From Hyphomonadaceae bacterium (lineage in GTDB: Bacteria > Pseudomonadota > Alphaproteobacteria > Caulobacterales > Aquidulcibacteraceae), in NCBI GenBank assembly GCA_016791365.1, contig JAEUMT010000004.1, positions 26,206-90,205 of the forward strand: a stretch of DNA of 64,000 bases, written 5' to 3'. The translations under genes and the position numbers were made by a program. Under the pieces are notes generated by a model. That model was not told where the DNA came from, did not search any database, and was given only the letters and a program-made list of their open reading frames with translations. Positions 37,408 to 45,824 of the stretch are shown here, in pieces (the stretch's first letter is position 1; each line of letters begins with the position of its first letter).

Positions 37408-38004
37408 TCAAATTCGAGGATCTCGTGCGCCAACGCTATCGTCCGTGAGCGGAGGCGGACTGGCGGCGAGGCTGTACGGCGTGTCACCCTTGTGCGTCCG
37501 ATAAGCCTTCACGCCCGCATTGAGGTGACGAACCCAGGCGCGGTCGGCGTCGGTCACGCTCCCGGGATCCGCCATGCCCACCATTGTGCGGAAAAGGGGC
37601 GTAAAGCGTGGGTGGCTGATCAAGTGATAGAGCTGCTGATCCACATCGCGAACCGCCCACTCATCAATCAGGCCACCCCTTACAAGCTCGTGCGCCTGGC
37701 GCGAGACACTCATGAGGTTGAAGCAAAGCGTCGCCATTTGCGGCATGCGTGTTTCGTCCGCTGGCTTTGCATGATCTGATAGTTCGATGATGGCCCTCGC
37801 AAACTCGCGATCCTCCATCGCGCGCCGGAACAGATCGTTGAAACTCGCGCGCACCTCTGCGGTCACTTGCGCGCGCGCGAGGCGATTGGCATGCTTGGCC
37901 TGTTCAGTGCTTTGCCGAACTTGGATGCCCAGGAAAACAAGCGAGGCGATTACAGCGAGTGCTGCGATCGTCTGGCTCAGATCGGACCATTGTGTGAGTG
38001 TCAC
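37408..38004 (-). CDS. Membrane-anchored protein of DUF6082-like type
   Basis: 198 residues from a GTG at 38004. One N-terminal transmembrane helix (TIAALAVIASLVFLGIQVRQ) is followed by a helical cytoplasmic domain (HANRLARAQVTAEVRASFNDL, EFARAIIELSDHAK, HPRFTPLFRTMVG). The layout, LSQTIAALAVIASLVFLGIQ then a helical bundle, is that of a common family of unknown function (DUF6082-like, as I recall). It precedes the 3' side of the ettA operon convergently, leaving about 110 bases without other features. Confidence 0.6.
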   Translation of the reverse strand: MTLTQWSDLSQTIAALAVIASLVFLGIQVRQSTEQAKHANRLARAQVTAEVRASFNDLFRRAMEDREFARAIIELSDHAKPADETRMPQMATLCFNLMSVSRQAHELVRGGLIDEWAVRDVDQQLYHLISHPRFTPLFRTMVGMADPGSVTDADRAWVRHLNAGVKAYRTHKGDTPYSLAASPPPLTDDSVGARDPRI

Positions 38005-38013
38005 AGACGTCCG

Positions 38014-38316
38014 TTACCGAAGCGGCTGATCTGCCGACTTTCCGACTTCGCGGATGTCGATGTCCTCCTCCCAGGCAAGGTAGCTGAGTTGACTGCCGCC
38101 CCCGGGGTGTACCTTGGCGACGCCGATCTCCGCGATCTTTCGCATCAAATCGAGCGAAGCTTTGCGATTGAGGTTCGAATGGTTCTCGACCACGGTCACC
38201 GCCGACTGCCTCATGTTCTGCTTCAGTTGCGACAAATATTGGAAGAACCGTATGTAATTCCGCTCACCCTGCGCGAGCCGATATATCTTCTCTCTTTGTC
38301 CGTCCGTGAGCGCCAT
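38014..38316 (-). CDS. Hypothetical cytoplasmic protein
   Basis: 100 residues from ATG 38316, with GGAGGG just upstream. Largely helical (TDGQREKIYRLAQGERNYIRF, SQLKQNMRQSAVTVVENHSN, NRKASLDLMRKIAEIG), with a C-terminal beta part (QLSYLAWEEDIDIREVG). No family recognised. It lies nine bases upstream of the DUF6082-like gene on the same strand, so the two form an operon. Base composition is lower in GC than the flanking genes, which may indicate acquisition. Confidence 0.6.
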   Translation of the reverse strand: MALTDGQREKIYRLAQGERNYIRFFQYLSQLKQNMRQSAVTVVENHSNLNRKASLDLMRKIAEIGVAKVHPGGGSQLSYLAWEEDIDIREVGKSADQPLR

Positions 38317-38402
38317 AGACACCCTCCATAATACCACGCTCAGGTAACTACCTCCGCGCGCATCGGGTCAAGGAGAGCGAACCGAGAACGAAAGTTCGAA
38401 TA

Positions 38403-40229
38403 TTAAACTCGCGCTCCGGCCACATACGCATCGATCACGCGCCCCAGCACAGTCATCGGCACATTGCCGCCGCCGACCACGGCGTCATTGAACGCGGCGA
38501 AGTCATAGCGCGCGCCAAGTGCGCTTTGCGCACCGTCGCGCAGGCGGTTGATAGCGGTGTGACCGACCTTGTACCCACACGCCTGTCCCGGCCACGAGCA
38601 ATAGCGGTCGACTTCGCTTTGCACTTCGTCGGCGTTCGAGCCGTTTTCGCGCACAAAAAAGTCGATGCCTTGCGCGCGCGTCCAGCGCTTCGAGTGGAGG
38701 CCCGTGTCGACAACCAGGCGGCAGGCGCGGAACGCCAGCGATTGCAGATAGCCAAGGCGCCCAACGGGAAAGTCGTCATATACGCCCAACTCATCCGCGA
38801 TCTGCTGCGCATAAAGCGCCCAGCCTTCGCTGTACGCGTTGAAGCCAAGCATCGAGCGCACTAGCGGCTGGCGGAATGTGTATTCGCCTTGCCAGACGTG
38901 ACCGGGGATCGCCTCGTGATAGGTGAGGTCGGGCAGGTCGAACTTGCGATGTAGGTCGGTGCTGCGCAGATTGATCCAGAAATGCCCGGGCTCGCGGCCA
39001 TCGATCGTGCCCGCGCCGCCATAGGCGCCCGGCGCGCCGTCTTCCACGTCCGGTGAAATGCGCACCACTTCGAGGAACCCCGGCACGAGCGTGTGAAACG
39101 CGCGCGGCAAACGCGCGCGAATATCGGTGAGCTTGTCCTGAATGAACGCCATGATCTCGGCGCGGCCCGGATCGCCTTCGGCGAATTTGTAGCGCGGGTC
39201 ATTGCCAAGCGCGGTCATCCGCGCGCCGACGCTGCCTTCGGCGTAGCCGATGGAGCGCAGGATCGGGTCCATGCGTCCATGCAGCGCGCGCAATTCGTCG
39301 AGTCCCATCTGGTGGACCTCGTCGGGCGTCATGTCTGTCGTCGTGCCCGCGCGCAGCGCCCAGGCGTAATATTCCTCGCCGCGCGGCAGCGCCCAGACGC
39401 CGGCATTGTTCGTCGCGCGCGATTGCAGCGACTCCAGCATCGCGATCTGGCGATCGAGCGCCGGCGCGATGCGCTGCGCGGCTATGTGTGTGGCGTCGGC
39501 AGCGTAGCGCGGATTGAGGCTGGCGCGCGCGGCGCGCGTCGCCAGCGAGGTGATGACGCCCCACTGCGCCACCGGTTGCGCGCGGCTGGCGCGGAGCTGT
39601 TGTAGCGTCTTTGCCAACAGGAAATCCGGCAACACCACGCCGCGCGCCGCGTCCGCGCGCACGCGCACCGTCTCGCCGTCAAGCTGGCGCGCATAGGCGT
39701 CCATGCGCGTCAGATACGCATCCGCGTCAGCTGCGGTCGTGATCGAGTGGCTTGAGTCCAGGAACGAAGGTATCTCGACGAATGCGCCGACATTCTGCGC
39801 CACGACATAGGGCGCGTTGCGATACGACCAATTGTTGTTGAGGATCGCCACGTCGCCGTACGGGAAATCGAAGCCATCCGCCGCGAGCTCATACACTGTC
39901 TTCACAACATCAACGTTGAGCTTCTTGTCCACGCTCAGCGCGTCAGTATCCAGCCGTCGCAGCTGCGACAGCGTCGAGCGCACGTGCTGGCGGATCACGC
40001 CTTGTCCCGACGCCGAGTGGCTCGATAGCCGCGAGCGCAGCCGCGCGCGCGCATCCTTGTCGACGCCGGCGCTGGTCGCGCTCTCAGGGTAATCGTTCAG
40101 CAATTGCTCGGTGATGCGCGCGAGCAGGCGGTCGGCTACGGCTTCCGGCGTTTGCGCCTCGGCGGGCAGGGCCTGCGTCGCGAGTGCGGCGGCGCCTCCT
40201 TGCAACAGAGCGCGGCGATGAAACGACAT
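38403..40229 (-). CDS. DUF885 family exported metallopeptidase-like protein
   Basis: 608 residues with a Tat-type leader (SFHRRALLQGGAAALATQALPAEA). DUF885 motifs are clear: a long helical N-terminal part, YHEAIPGHVWQGEY as the HExxH-like metal site, NAYSEGWALYAQQI supplying the Glu ligand, and a C-terminal region YCSWPGQACGYKVGHTAINRLRDGA. The family is a gluzincin-type relative of M32 carboxypeptidases, with some members shown to cleave peptides. Exported, probably zinc-dependent. A hairpin and 140-base gap separate it from the TonB-like gene upstream. Confidence 0.85.
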   Translation of the reverse strand: MSFHRRALLQGGAAALATQALPAEAQTPEAVADRLLARITEQLLNDYPESATSAGVDKDARARLRSRLSSHSASGQGVIRQHVRSTLSQLRRLDTDALSVDKKLNVDVVKTVYELAADGFDFPYGDVAILNNNWSYRNAPYVVAQNVGAFVEIPSFLDSSHSITTAADADAYLTRMDAYARQLDGETVRVRADAARGVVLPDFLLAKTLQQLRASRAQPVAQWGVITSLATRAARASLNPRYAADATHIAAQRIAPALDRQIAMLESLQSRATNNAGVWALPRGEEYYAWALRAGTTTDMTPDEVHQMGLDELRALHGRMDPILRSIGYAEGSVGARMTALGNDPRYKFAEGDPGRAEIMAFIQDKLTDIRARLPRAFHTLVPGFLEVVRISPDVEDGAPGAYGGAGTIDGREPGHFWINLRSTDLHRKFDLPDLTYHEAIPGHVWQGEYTFRQPLVRSMLGFNAYSEGWALYAQQIADELGVYDDFPVGRLGYLQSLAFRACRLVVDTGLHSKRWTRAQGIDFFVRENGSNADEVQSEVDRYCSWPGQACGYKVGHTAINRLRDGAQSALGARYDFAAFNDAVVGGGNVPMTVLGRVIDAYVAGARV

Positions 40230-40320
40230 GAGACCCCCAAAGCGGATGCGTCAGCGCGATCAATAGCCGCCCGACGCGCGGGTCAAGCGCAAAGCGCCGA
40301 AAGGGGAATGTGCGTATGCG

Positions 40321-40352
40321 AACGGCCGCACAGCTTTCGCCGCGCGGCCGTT
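40321..40352 (-). terminator. Hairpin downstream of the TonB-like gene
   Basis: A nine-base-pair stem AACGGCCGC (40321-40329) / GCGGCCGTT (40344-40352) encloses a GC-rich loop. It lies 21 bases beyond the TonB-like stop on the minus strand. The T-rich run is on the plus side (tttttga) and only weak on the minus side, so termination strength is uncertain. Confidence 0.5.
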
Positions 40353-40373
40353 TTTGATTTCAGAAGCTGGGCG

Positions 40374-41096
40374 TCAGCCGCGGCGTTGGTTTTCGTCCAT
40401 GCGGAAGACGACGCGCAGATTCACCGGCGATCCGGTCGCGTCACTGCCGTCCGCGAGCTGCGGCGCATGGCGCAACGTGCGGGCCACACGGAGAGCAGCT
40501 GGGCCGAACCCGGGCGTTTCTTCAACGCGCGCGCAATCAAGCGCGCCATCGCCTTGCACCGTGCAACGCAGGCGCGCTTCGCCTTCACGGCCGCGCTCCA
40601 GTGCGCGCTCCGGATAGAGCGCCGAGAGGCGGCGCGCGCTTGGCGTACGCACCCAGATCGGCCGGCGGTTCGCGGTCACGACGATGTCGTCGCCTGTGGT
40701 CGCGGCTTCCGCCGTCGTTGCGTTGATCGGCGTGATGCCGATGGTTTCTTCTGGCACGTCAGCGCCAGCTGTTTGCCGGCGCGCTGGCGTGGCGCGTGGA
40801 GCGCTGGCCGGCGGCGCCGCGTCGGTCGATGCGCTTTCAGCGATCGCGCTGTCGGCCGGTTCAATCGGACCCGCGCGCAGCGGATCGTCGACATAAGATT
40901 CTGAAGTGTAGCTGTCGTTGTACGCTGTCTGCGCATCGTTGGGTGCGCCGTAATTCTTCCAGGCCAAATAGCCGCCGCCAACGAGCACCGCCGCCGCGAC
41001 AGCGCCCAGCAATAACTTGCCACCGCCGCCGCCGCCCTTCGAGGCGCGGATCGTGGTGGCGCCATGTGTGTCGTCGTGCTTCGGTTTGTCGCTCAC
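40374..41096 (-). CDS. TonB C-terminal domain protein
   Basis: 240 residues from a GTG at 41096, with GAGGAG upstream. The cytoplasmic N-terminus is followed by a transmembrane helix (GKLLLGAVAAAVLVGGGYLAW), a periplasmic spacer rich in Ala, Pro and Thr, and a TonB_C-like domain (SALYPERALERGREGEARLRC, CARVEETPGFGPAALRVARTL, VNLRVVFRMDE). No exbB/exbD is nearby, and the spacer lacks a long Pro-Lys rod. So it may be a TonB-like energy coupler or simply use the fold to bind partners. Confidence 0.72.
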   Translation of the reverse strand: MSDKPKHDDTHGATTIRASKGGGGGGKLLLGAVAAAVLVGGGYLAWKNYGAPNDAQTAYNDSYTSESYVDDPLRAGPIEPADSAIAESASTDAAPPASAPRATPARRQTAGADVPEETIGITPINATTAEAATTGDDIVVTANRRPIWVRTPSARRLSALYPERALERGREGEARLRCTVQGDGALDCARVEETPGFGPAALRVARTLRHAPQLADGSDATGSPVNLRVVFRMDENQRRG

Positions 41097-41255
41097 GTTC
41101 GTCTCCTCGAATGGAACAGGGAACCCGCAATCGCCGAACGTTCGCGATGGTACTAGGTTCCGTTTGTTGTTGGGGTCGCGCCGTTTTTGTTGCGCCGCTC
41201 TAAAAGCGGCCAGGCTGCGAGCGCTGTGACCACGGGCACAGTCGTGCAGCGAACC

Positions 41256-41756
41256 TCAGCGGGCGATCAAACCGAGCAGCAAACTATAGTCGTCGTCCAT
41301 CAAGCCGTTGCGGCGGGCGCGCGCGACGGTTTCGCGGCCTTCGTCCGCGATGCGCGGCGCCCACGCCCGCATCGCTTCGCAGCGTGACTCCGAAGGCGGA
41401 TCGCGCCGCGCGGCCGCGAGTTGCGCGATCGTCATGACATAACGAGCGACGCCGTCGCGCACTTCACGTTCGCCGCCGCGGCTATGCGCTGCGTTCATCG
41501 CGCCGATCTCCAGCGCGCCGACCAAACTCGCATTGATGACCTGCCCAGCCGGCACACGGCATGCGAAGCTATCGCCCAGCGCTCGCGACCAATCCTCGGT
41601 CGCACGCTCAACTTGCGCTTCACTCGGATGTCCCGCGAGCAATGCCGCCCACGCGCCACGGCTCGCCGCATCGGCATAGCGCAGTGACGGGCCGCTCTCC
41701 GGCATCGTTGCGCATGCGGCGAGCGTGAGCAGGGCGGCGAACAGAACTGAGCGCAT
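41256..41756 (-). CDS. Hypothetical lipoprotein
   Basis: 166 residues from ATG 41756 (preceded by GAGGA within an in-frame upstream ATG codon at 41768). Lipobox LLTLAACATM. The mature protein is helical with two cysteines (SFACRVPAGQV, ESRCEAMRAW). The pattern GAWAALLAGHPSEAQVERATEDWSRALG is not one I can name. About 100 bases separate it from the divergent lipoprotein gene at 41860 and it has no operon partner. Confidence 0.62.
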   Translation of the reverse strand: MRSVLFAALLTLAACATMPESGPSLRYADAASRGAWAALLAGHPSEAQVERATEDWSRALGDSFACRVPAGQVINASLVGALEIGAMNAAHSRGGEREVRDGVARYVMTIAQLAAARRDPPSESRCEAMRAWAPRIADEGRETVARARRNGLMDDDYSLLLGLIAR

Positions 41757-41859
41757 GGCAATCCTCATGGTCCGCCGAGCCTATGCCGAACCGGACCGAA
41801 ATCCAGCCACTTCCGCAACCGCGCCCATTGAGTCATCATCGCGCCATCGGGGAGGCGAC

Positions 41860-42249
41860 ATGAAACGAGCATCGTTAGCGCTGGCAGTGGTGGCCCTTGC
41901 CGCGTGCGGTCCGGCCTGGGCGCCGCCGAATGCGCCGACGCGCCCCTGCGATATTGTCGACGCCGCCGCCTTCAACGCGGCGCGTGAGGGCGGCGCCGCT
42001 GTCGGCCGCGCGCGCATCCACGACAACGGCGTGGTCTCGCTTACAACCGGCCCTGGCGTACAGCACTGCGCCACCTACAACAGCAGCATGAAGCCGTGCC
42101 GCCGGCCGAATGACTATGTCATCGAGTACACGCAAACGGACGGCGGGATTTTCTACGTGCACATCCCCGCCAATACCGCATACCGCTTCAATGTCCGCGC
42201 GGCGCCGAACACCTGTCAGATCATCTTGCCGCCCGAGTTCGATAATTAG
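41860..42249 (+). CDS. Hypothetical lipoprotein
   Basis: 129 residues from ATG 41860 after GGGGAGG. Signal and lipobox: MKRASLALAVVALAACGPAW. Three more cysteines follow (PCDIVDA, HCATYNSS, TCQIILP). The mature protein looks beta-rich and small (RIHDNGVVSLTTGPGVQHCAT, DYVIEYTQTDGGIFYVHI). No known family recognised. Divergent from the lipoprotein at 41256. Confidence 0.65.
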   Translation: MKRASLALAVVALAACGPAWAPPNAPTRPCDIVDAAAFNAAREGGAAVGRARIHDNGVVSLTTGPGVQHCATYNSSMKPCRRPNDYVIEYTQTDGGIFYVHIPANTAYRFNVRAAPNTCQIILPPEFDN

Positions 42250-42370
42250 CAGCCAGCCGTCGCGCCTCATCCCGCGCTATGCTGTGCGGCATGGTTTTGC
42301 CAACGGAATAATGTAGTTCTGATTCTGTGCATAACGCGCAAATCAGTTCATCATTCCAACCCGTCACCGT

Positions 42371-42387
42371 TCCGGACCCGGTCCGGA
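42371..42387. promoter_or_regulatory. Putative operator upstream of the DUF7662-like gene
   Basis: A perfect palindrome TCCGGACC-C-GGTCCGGA of 17 bases, 22 bases before the ATG at 42409. Its size and place suit a dimeric repressor site. The DUF7662-like protein itself, a small DNA-binding-like protein, could be the factor, but that is a guess. Confidence 0.45.
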
Positions 42388-42408
42388 CAACGCGATGGGA
42401 GCGCGTGA

Positions 42409-42666
42409 ATGTCTGCGTTGCGAAAGTACCAGCCGCTTCAGTCTCACCTCGAACGCCGCCGTGGCCGCCCCGAGATGCTGACCTTCGAAGACATCGAAGG
42501 GATCATCGGCAAGGAGCTGCCCATGAGCGCCATCAAGCATCGCTCGTTCTGGTCGAACGATAATCGCGAAGTGGGCTCGGCCGCGCATGCTTGGACCCGC
42601 GCGGGCTATCGCGTGGCCTATCTCGATCGTGACCAGAAGGTCGTTCGTTTCGAGCGGGTTCGCTAG
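42409..42666 (+). CDS. Small DUF7662-like protein
   Basis: 85 residues: YQPLQSHLERRRGRPEMLTF, then FEDIEGIIGKELPMSAIKHRS, FWSNDNREVGSAAHAWTRAG and YLDRDQKVVRFERVR. The pattern of YxPLxxxL, LTFxxIExxIG..LP.SA, WWxN and AW..AG is that of a small domain common in bacteria (recalled as DUF7662) with presumed nucleic-acid or regulatory role. A symmetric site lies just upstream. It leads the lipoprotein pair at 42728 and 42908 by 61 bases. Confidence 0.65.
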   Translation: MSALRKYQPLQSHLERRRGRPEMLTFEDIEGIIGKELPMSAIKHRSFWSNDNREVGSAAHAWTRAGYRVAYLDRDQKVVRFERVR

Positions 42667-42727
42667 CGCCTGAAATCGGCCGCGAAAGCGGTGATCCATG
42701 GCTGCCTCCACGGGACGGGAGGCGCTC

Positions 42728-42904
42728 ATGCGTCGATTCTTGCTGGCTTTGCTCGCATCCGCCACACTTGGCGGTTGCATCTCTACCCTTGAGAACGGCT
42801 ATGACAGCCGTGCGCGTCACGAGTGCGACCAGACCACACGGGCTGGCGAACGGGGCGCCTGTTATGACCGCGTTGAACAGAACCGGCGTGAGCACAGGGA
42901 GTAG
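42728..42904 (+). CDS. Small lipoprotein
   Basis: 58 residues from ATG 42728, with GGGAGG upstream. Lipobox LASATLGGCIST. The short mature chain has two further cysteines (HECDQTT, GACYDRVEQ) spaced 14 apart, likely one disulfide, and a charged tail. It ends three bases before the next lipoprotein gene, so the two are cotranscribed. No family recognised. Confidence 0.6.
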   Translation: MRRFLLALLASATLGGCISTLENGYDSRARHECDQTTRAGERGACYDRVEQNRREHRE

Positions 42905-42907
42905 GCG

Positions 42908-43447
42908 ATGAGATTGTTGATGCTGGCTTTGGCGCTGCCTTTGATGCTCGCAGCCTGCGATGCGTCGGTATCGTCAAACGGCGAGCAACTGGCCGACGCC
43001 ACTGGCGGCTACACGCTCGAAGTCCGCGCTGTTGAAGGCGTGCAAACCTACATCGTCGTCGCGCCGGACGGCCGCCGCACAGCCGGCCGCGCCGCCGAAG
43101 GCGCATCCGCCTTGCTTGACGAAGAGGCGATTCAAGGCCTGGGCGATATGCAGCCGCTCAACACGGAACCTCAGCCGGAGGTGTTCGCGCTGCGTTTGCC
43201 GGGCGTGGATATTTCGGTTGCGGCCGATGCGGACAATCCCAACAGCGAAAGCGCAAGCGTGCGCGTCAACGCTGGCGGGCGTTCAGTGCATGTCGATGCC
43301 GATGAAGGCGCGCCAGGCGATTCAGATGATCGCGCCAATGTACGTATCACCGGCGCAACGGAAGAAGATGCACGCGATTTCATAAACGACGCCGAAGAGA
43401 TTTCGGCCGAAGTGAAAACGCAAATGCTCGCGGCCGTCGGCCTGTAA
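42908..43447 (+). CDS. Hypothetical lipoprotein
   Basis: 179 residues with lipobox LPLMLAACDAS. The mature protein is acidic and beta-rich (YTLEVRAVEGVQTYIVVAPDG, FALRLPGVDISVAADADN, SVRVNAGGRSVHVDADE) with a helical tail (EDARDFINDAEEISAEVKTQM). No family recognised. It follows the 58-residue lipoprotein by three bases; a 75-base gap then separates it from the S46 peptidase gene. Confidence 0.65.
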   Translation: MRLLMLALALPLMLAACDASVSSNGEQLADATGGYTLEVRAVEGVQTYIVVAPDGRRTAGRAAEGASALLDEEAIQGLGDMQPLNTEPQPEVFALRLPGVDISVAADADNPNSESASVRVNAGGRSVHVDADEGAPGDSDDRANVRITGATEEDARDFINDAEEISAEVKTQMLAAVGL

Positions 43448-43521
43448 ACATACCGCAGCCACGCGCGCTTGCTCCCGCGTCGCGCATCGCGTTTTCTCGG
43501 CTCAACTGAGTCGGGGAAAAG

Positions 43522-45588
43522 ATGCGCCAGAATTTGCGCGCGGCTGCGGCCGTCATCGGAATATTTGGTCTGACCGCAACGCCCGCCGCGCGCGCGGAAG
43601 AAGGCATGTGGACCTTCGACAATTTCCCGGCCGATCGCATGCGCGAGCAAATGGGCTGGGCGCCGGATCAGGCATGGCTCGATCGCGCCATGGTCGGCAC
43701 CGCGCGCTTGCCGGGATGCTCCGCGTCGAATGTCAGCGGCGCCGGCCTTGTCCTCACGAACCACCATTGCGTGATTTCCTGCGTCACCGCGCTTTCAACC
43801 ACGGACGCCAACTACATCGAGCACGGCTTCATGGTGCAGACGCGCGAGGAGGAGCTGCGCTGCCCCGGCATGTCGGTCGACGTGCTGACATCAATCTCAG
43901 ACGTCACCGCCAACATCGAAACCGCAACCGCCGGCGTCGCCGCCGAGGGCTTCGCGCGCGCGCGTGACGCCGAGATCGCGCGGCTGACGAGCGAATGCAC
44001 CAGCGCCCGCGAGCGTTGCGAAGTCGTCACACTTTATCAGGGCGGGCGGTACGGCCTCTATCGCTACCGCGCATTCTCGGATGTGCGCCTGGTGTTCGCG
44101 CCTGAGCACGGTATGGCCTCATTCGGCGCCGACGAGGACAATTTCAACTTCCCGCGCTATTGCCTCGATTTCGCGTTTCTGCGCCTTTACGAGAACGGCC
44201 ATCCCGCGGCAACGGCGAACCATCTCGACATGCGCTTCACGCCGCTCACCGAGGATGAGATCGTTCTCATCACCGGCAATCCCGGCCGCACGTCGCGCCT
44301 GCGCACGACGGCGGAGCTTGCCTTTGAGCGCGATATCAATTTGCCGTGGCAAGTCTCGTCGTTGACCGACTTGCGCGCGCGGCTGCAGGCGTATTCCGCG
44401 CTGGGCCCCGATCAGGCGCGCATCGCGTCGGGCACGCTTCAAGACGTCGAAAACTCGATCAAAGGTCTGGCGGGCCGCCGGGAGGCGTTGGCGAACCCCG
44501 CCGGCTTCGCGCATGTCGAAGCGCGCGAGGCGGATTTGCAGCTCCGCGTGCGCCGCAACCGCGCGGCGACGCGCGACGCCGGCGACGCGTGGGGCGAAAT
44601 CCAACGCGCGCAAGCTGTCTATCGCGGCATGTTCTATCAGTACCAATATTTGGAATTGCGCGCCGGCGAGCGTTCGCAATTGTTTGCATGGGCGCGCGAT
44701 CTTGTGCGCGGCGCCGCCGAACGCGAAAAGCCCGACGCGCAACGTTTGGCGCGCTATTCCGAAAGCCGGTTGCCGGCGCTCGCGCGAAGCGTGCGGGCCG
44801 AACGCGATGTGACGCCCGGTTTTGAAGCGCTGCAACTTGCGTTCTGGCTCTCAAAAACCCGCGAGCACCTGGGCGCTGCTGATCCCGTAGTGCGCCGCAT
44901 GCTCGGCGATGAGACGCCCGAAGCGCTCGCGGCGCGCTTGTCGCAATCGCGTCTCGGCGATCCCGCTTACCGCGCCGAGCTCTGGGCCGGCGGCGCGCCC
45001 GCGATCGCGCAATCCGACGATCCCATGATTGCATTTGTCCGCAATTGGGACGCCGATGCGCGCGCCGTGCGCGGAAGTTATGTGGCGGACGTCGAAGGCC
45101 CGATGGCGCGGGCCCAGGAACGCATTGCGCGCGCACGTTTCCGCGCGTTCGGCGAAGCCGAGTACCCGGACGCAACCTTCAGCCCGCGCATCACCTATGG
45201 CCGCGTCATCGGCTGGTCGGAGCCGAGCGGGCGCGTGATCGGGCCCTTCACGCACACCGGCGGGCTCTACGGGCGCGGGACCGGCGCGGCGCCATTCGCC
45301 TTGAGCCAGCGTTGGATTGATGCGCAAAGCCGCCTCGATCCGGGCGGCATTGTCAACGTCGCAACCTCAACCGATGTCATCGGCGGCAATTCGGGCAGCC
45401 CCTTGCTCGATCGCGATGGCGATGTTGTCGGCGCGGTGTTCGATAGCAACACCCACGCGCTTGGCGGCGAGTATTTCTACGATGGCGCGCTCAATCGCTC
45501 AGTCACTGTGTCGGCGACCATCATCCGCACCGCGCTCTCCGACGTTTATGGCGTGCACGGCTTGGTTTCGGAACTCGACGGTCGTTAG
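43522..45588 (+). CDS. S46 family dipeptidyl-peptidase (DPP7/DPP11-like), exported
   Basis: 688 residues with a signal peptide ending near ATPAARA. All S46 landmarks are present: GMWTFDNFP at the mature start, the catalytic His in GLVLTNHHCV, the Asp in FGADEDNFNFPRY and the Ser in VIGGNSGSPLLDRDGDVVG. The trypsin-like fold is broken by the family's large helical domain (about residues 280-560). S46 enzymes release dipeptides from peptide N-termini in the periplasm, for amino acid nutrition. A terminator follows. Confidence 0.93.
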   Translation: MRQNLRAAAAVIGIFGLTATPAARAEEGMWTFDNFPADRMREQMGWAPDQAWLDRAMVGTARLPGCSASNVSGAGLVLTNHHCVISCVTALSTTDANYIEHGFMVQTREEELRCPGMSVDVLTSISDVTANIETATAGVAAEGFARARDAEIARLTSECTSARERCEVVTLYQGGRYGLYRYRAFSDVRLVFAPEHGMASFGADEDNFNFPRYCLDFAFLRLYENGHPAATANHLDMRFTPLTEDEIVLITGNPGRTSRLRTTAELAFERDINLPWQVSSLTDLRARLQAYSALGPDQARIASGTLQDVENSIKGLAGRREALANPAGFAHVEAREADLQLRVRRNRAATRDAGDAWGEIQRAQAVYRGMFYQYQYLELRAGERSQLFAWARDLVRGAAEREKPDAQRLARYSESRLPALARSVRAERDVTPGFEALQLAFWLSKTREHLGAADPVVRRMLGDETPEALAARLSQSRLGDPAYRAELWAGGAPAIAQSDDPMIAFVRNWDADARAVRGSYVADVEGPMARAQERIARARFRAFGEAEYPDATFSPRITYGRVIGWSEPSGRVIGPFTHTGGLYGRGTGAAPFALSQRWIDAQSRLDPGGIVNVATSTDVIGGNSGSPLLDRDGDVVGAVFDSNTHALGGEYFYDGALNRSVTVSATIIRTALSDVYGVHGLVSELDGR

Positions 45589-45596
45589 GGCCAAAC

Positions 45597-45676
45597 GGGA
45601 CGCCGGCGAACGGCACTCGGAACCGGTCGCGGCGTCCCAACCTCCTTGCTCATGAGGGCGAGGTCGGAGGTTTTTT
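45597..45676 (+). terminator. Two-hairpin terminator region after the S46 gene
   Basis: The first stem gggacgccg (45597-45605) / cggcgtccc (45630-45638) is followed directly by a second, aacctcc (45639-45645) / ggaggtt (45666-45672), ending in TTTTTT (45671-45676). The second is a credible Rho-independent terminator. The rest of the gap (45677-45824) holds small hairpins such as caacac/gtgttg near 45717 and no gene I can support. Confidence 0.7.
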
Positions 45677-45824
45677 GGCTGACGGCGACGGGGGTGCGTG
45701 ACCGCCAGGCATCAACACAGGCGAAGTGTTGCGTGGCGTCGCCATGAACGCGCGCTTCGTCGGCGCGCGCAATTCCAGAGAGACGAAAGGTTGCGCGCGT
45801 GCGGCGAATGAAACGCGCTGTGCT

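Noticed and set aside
40374..41096. Full TonB-ExbB-ExbD energy system
   Set aside because: Only a TonB-like C-terminal domain protein is present; no ExbB or ExbD-like membrane proteins lie beside it.
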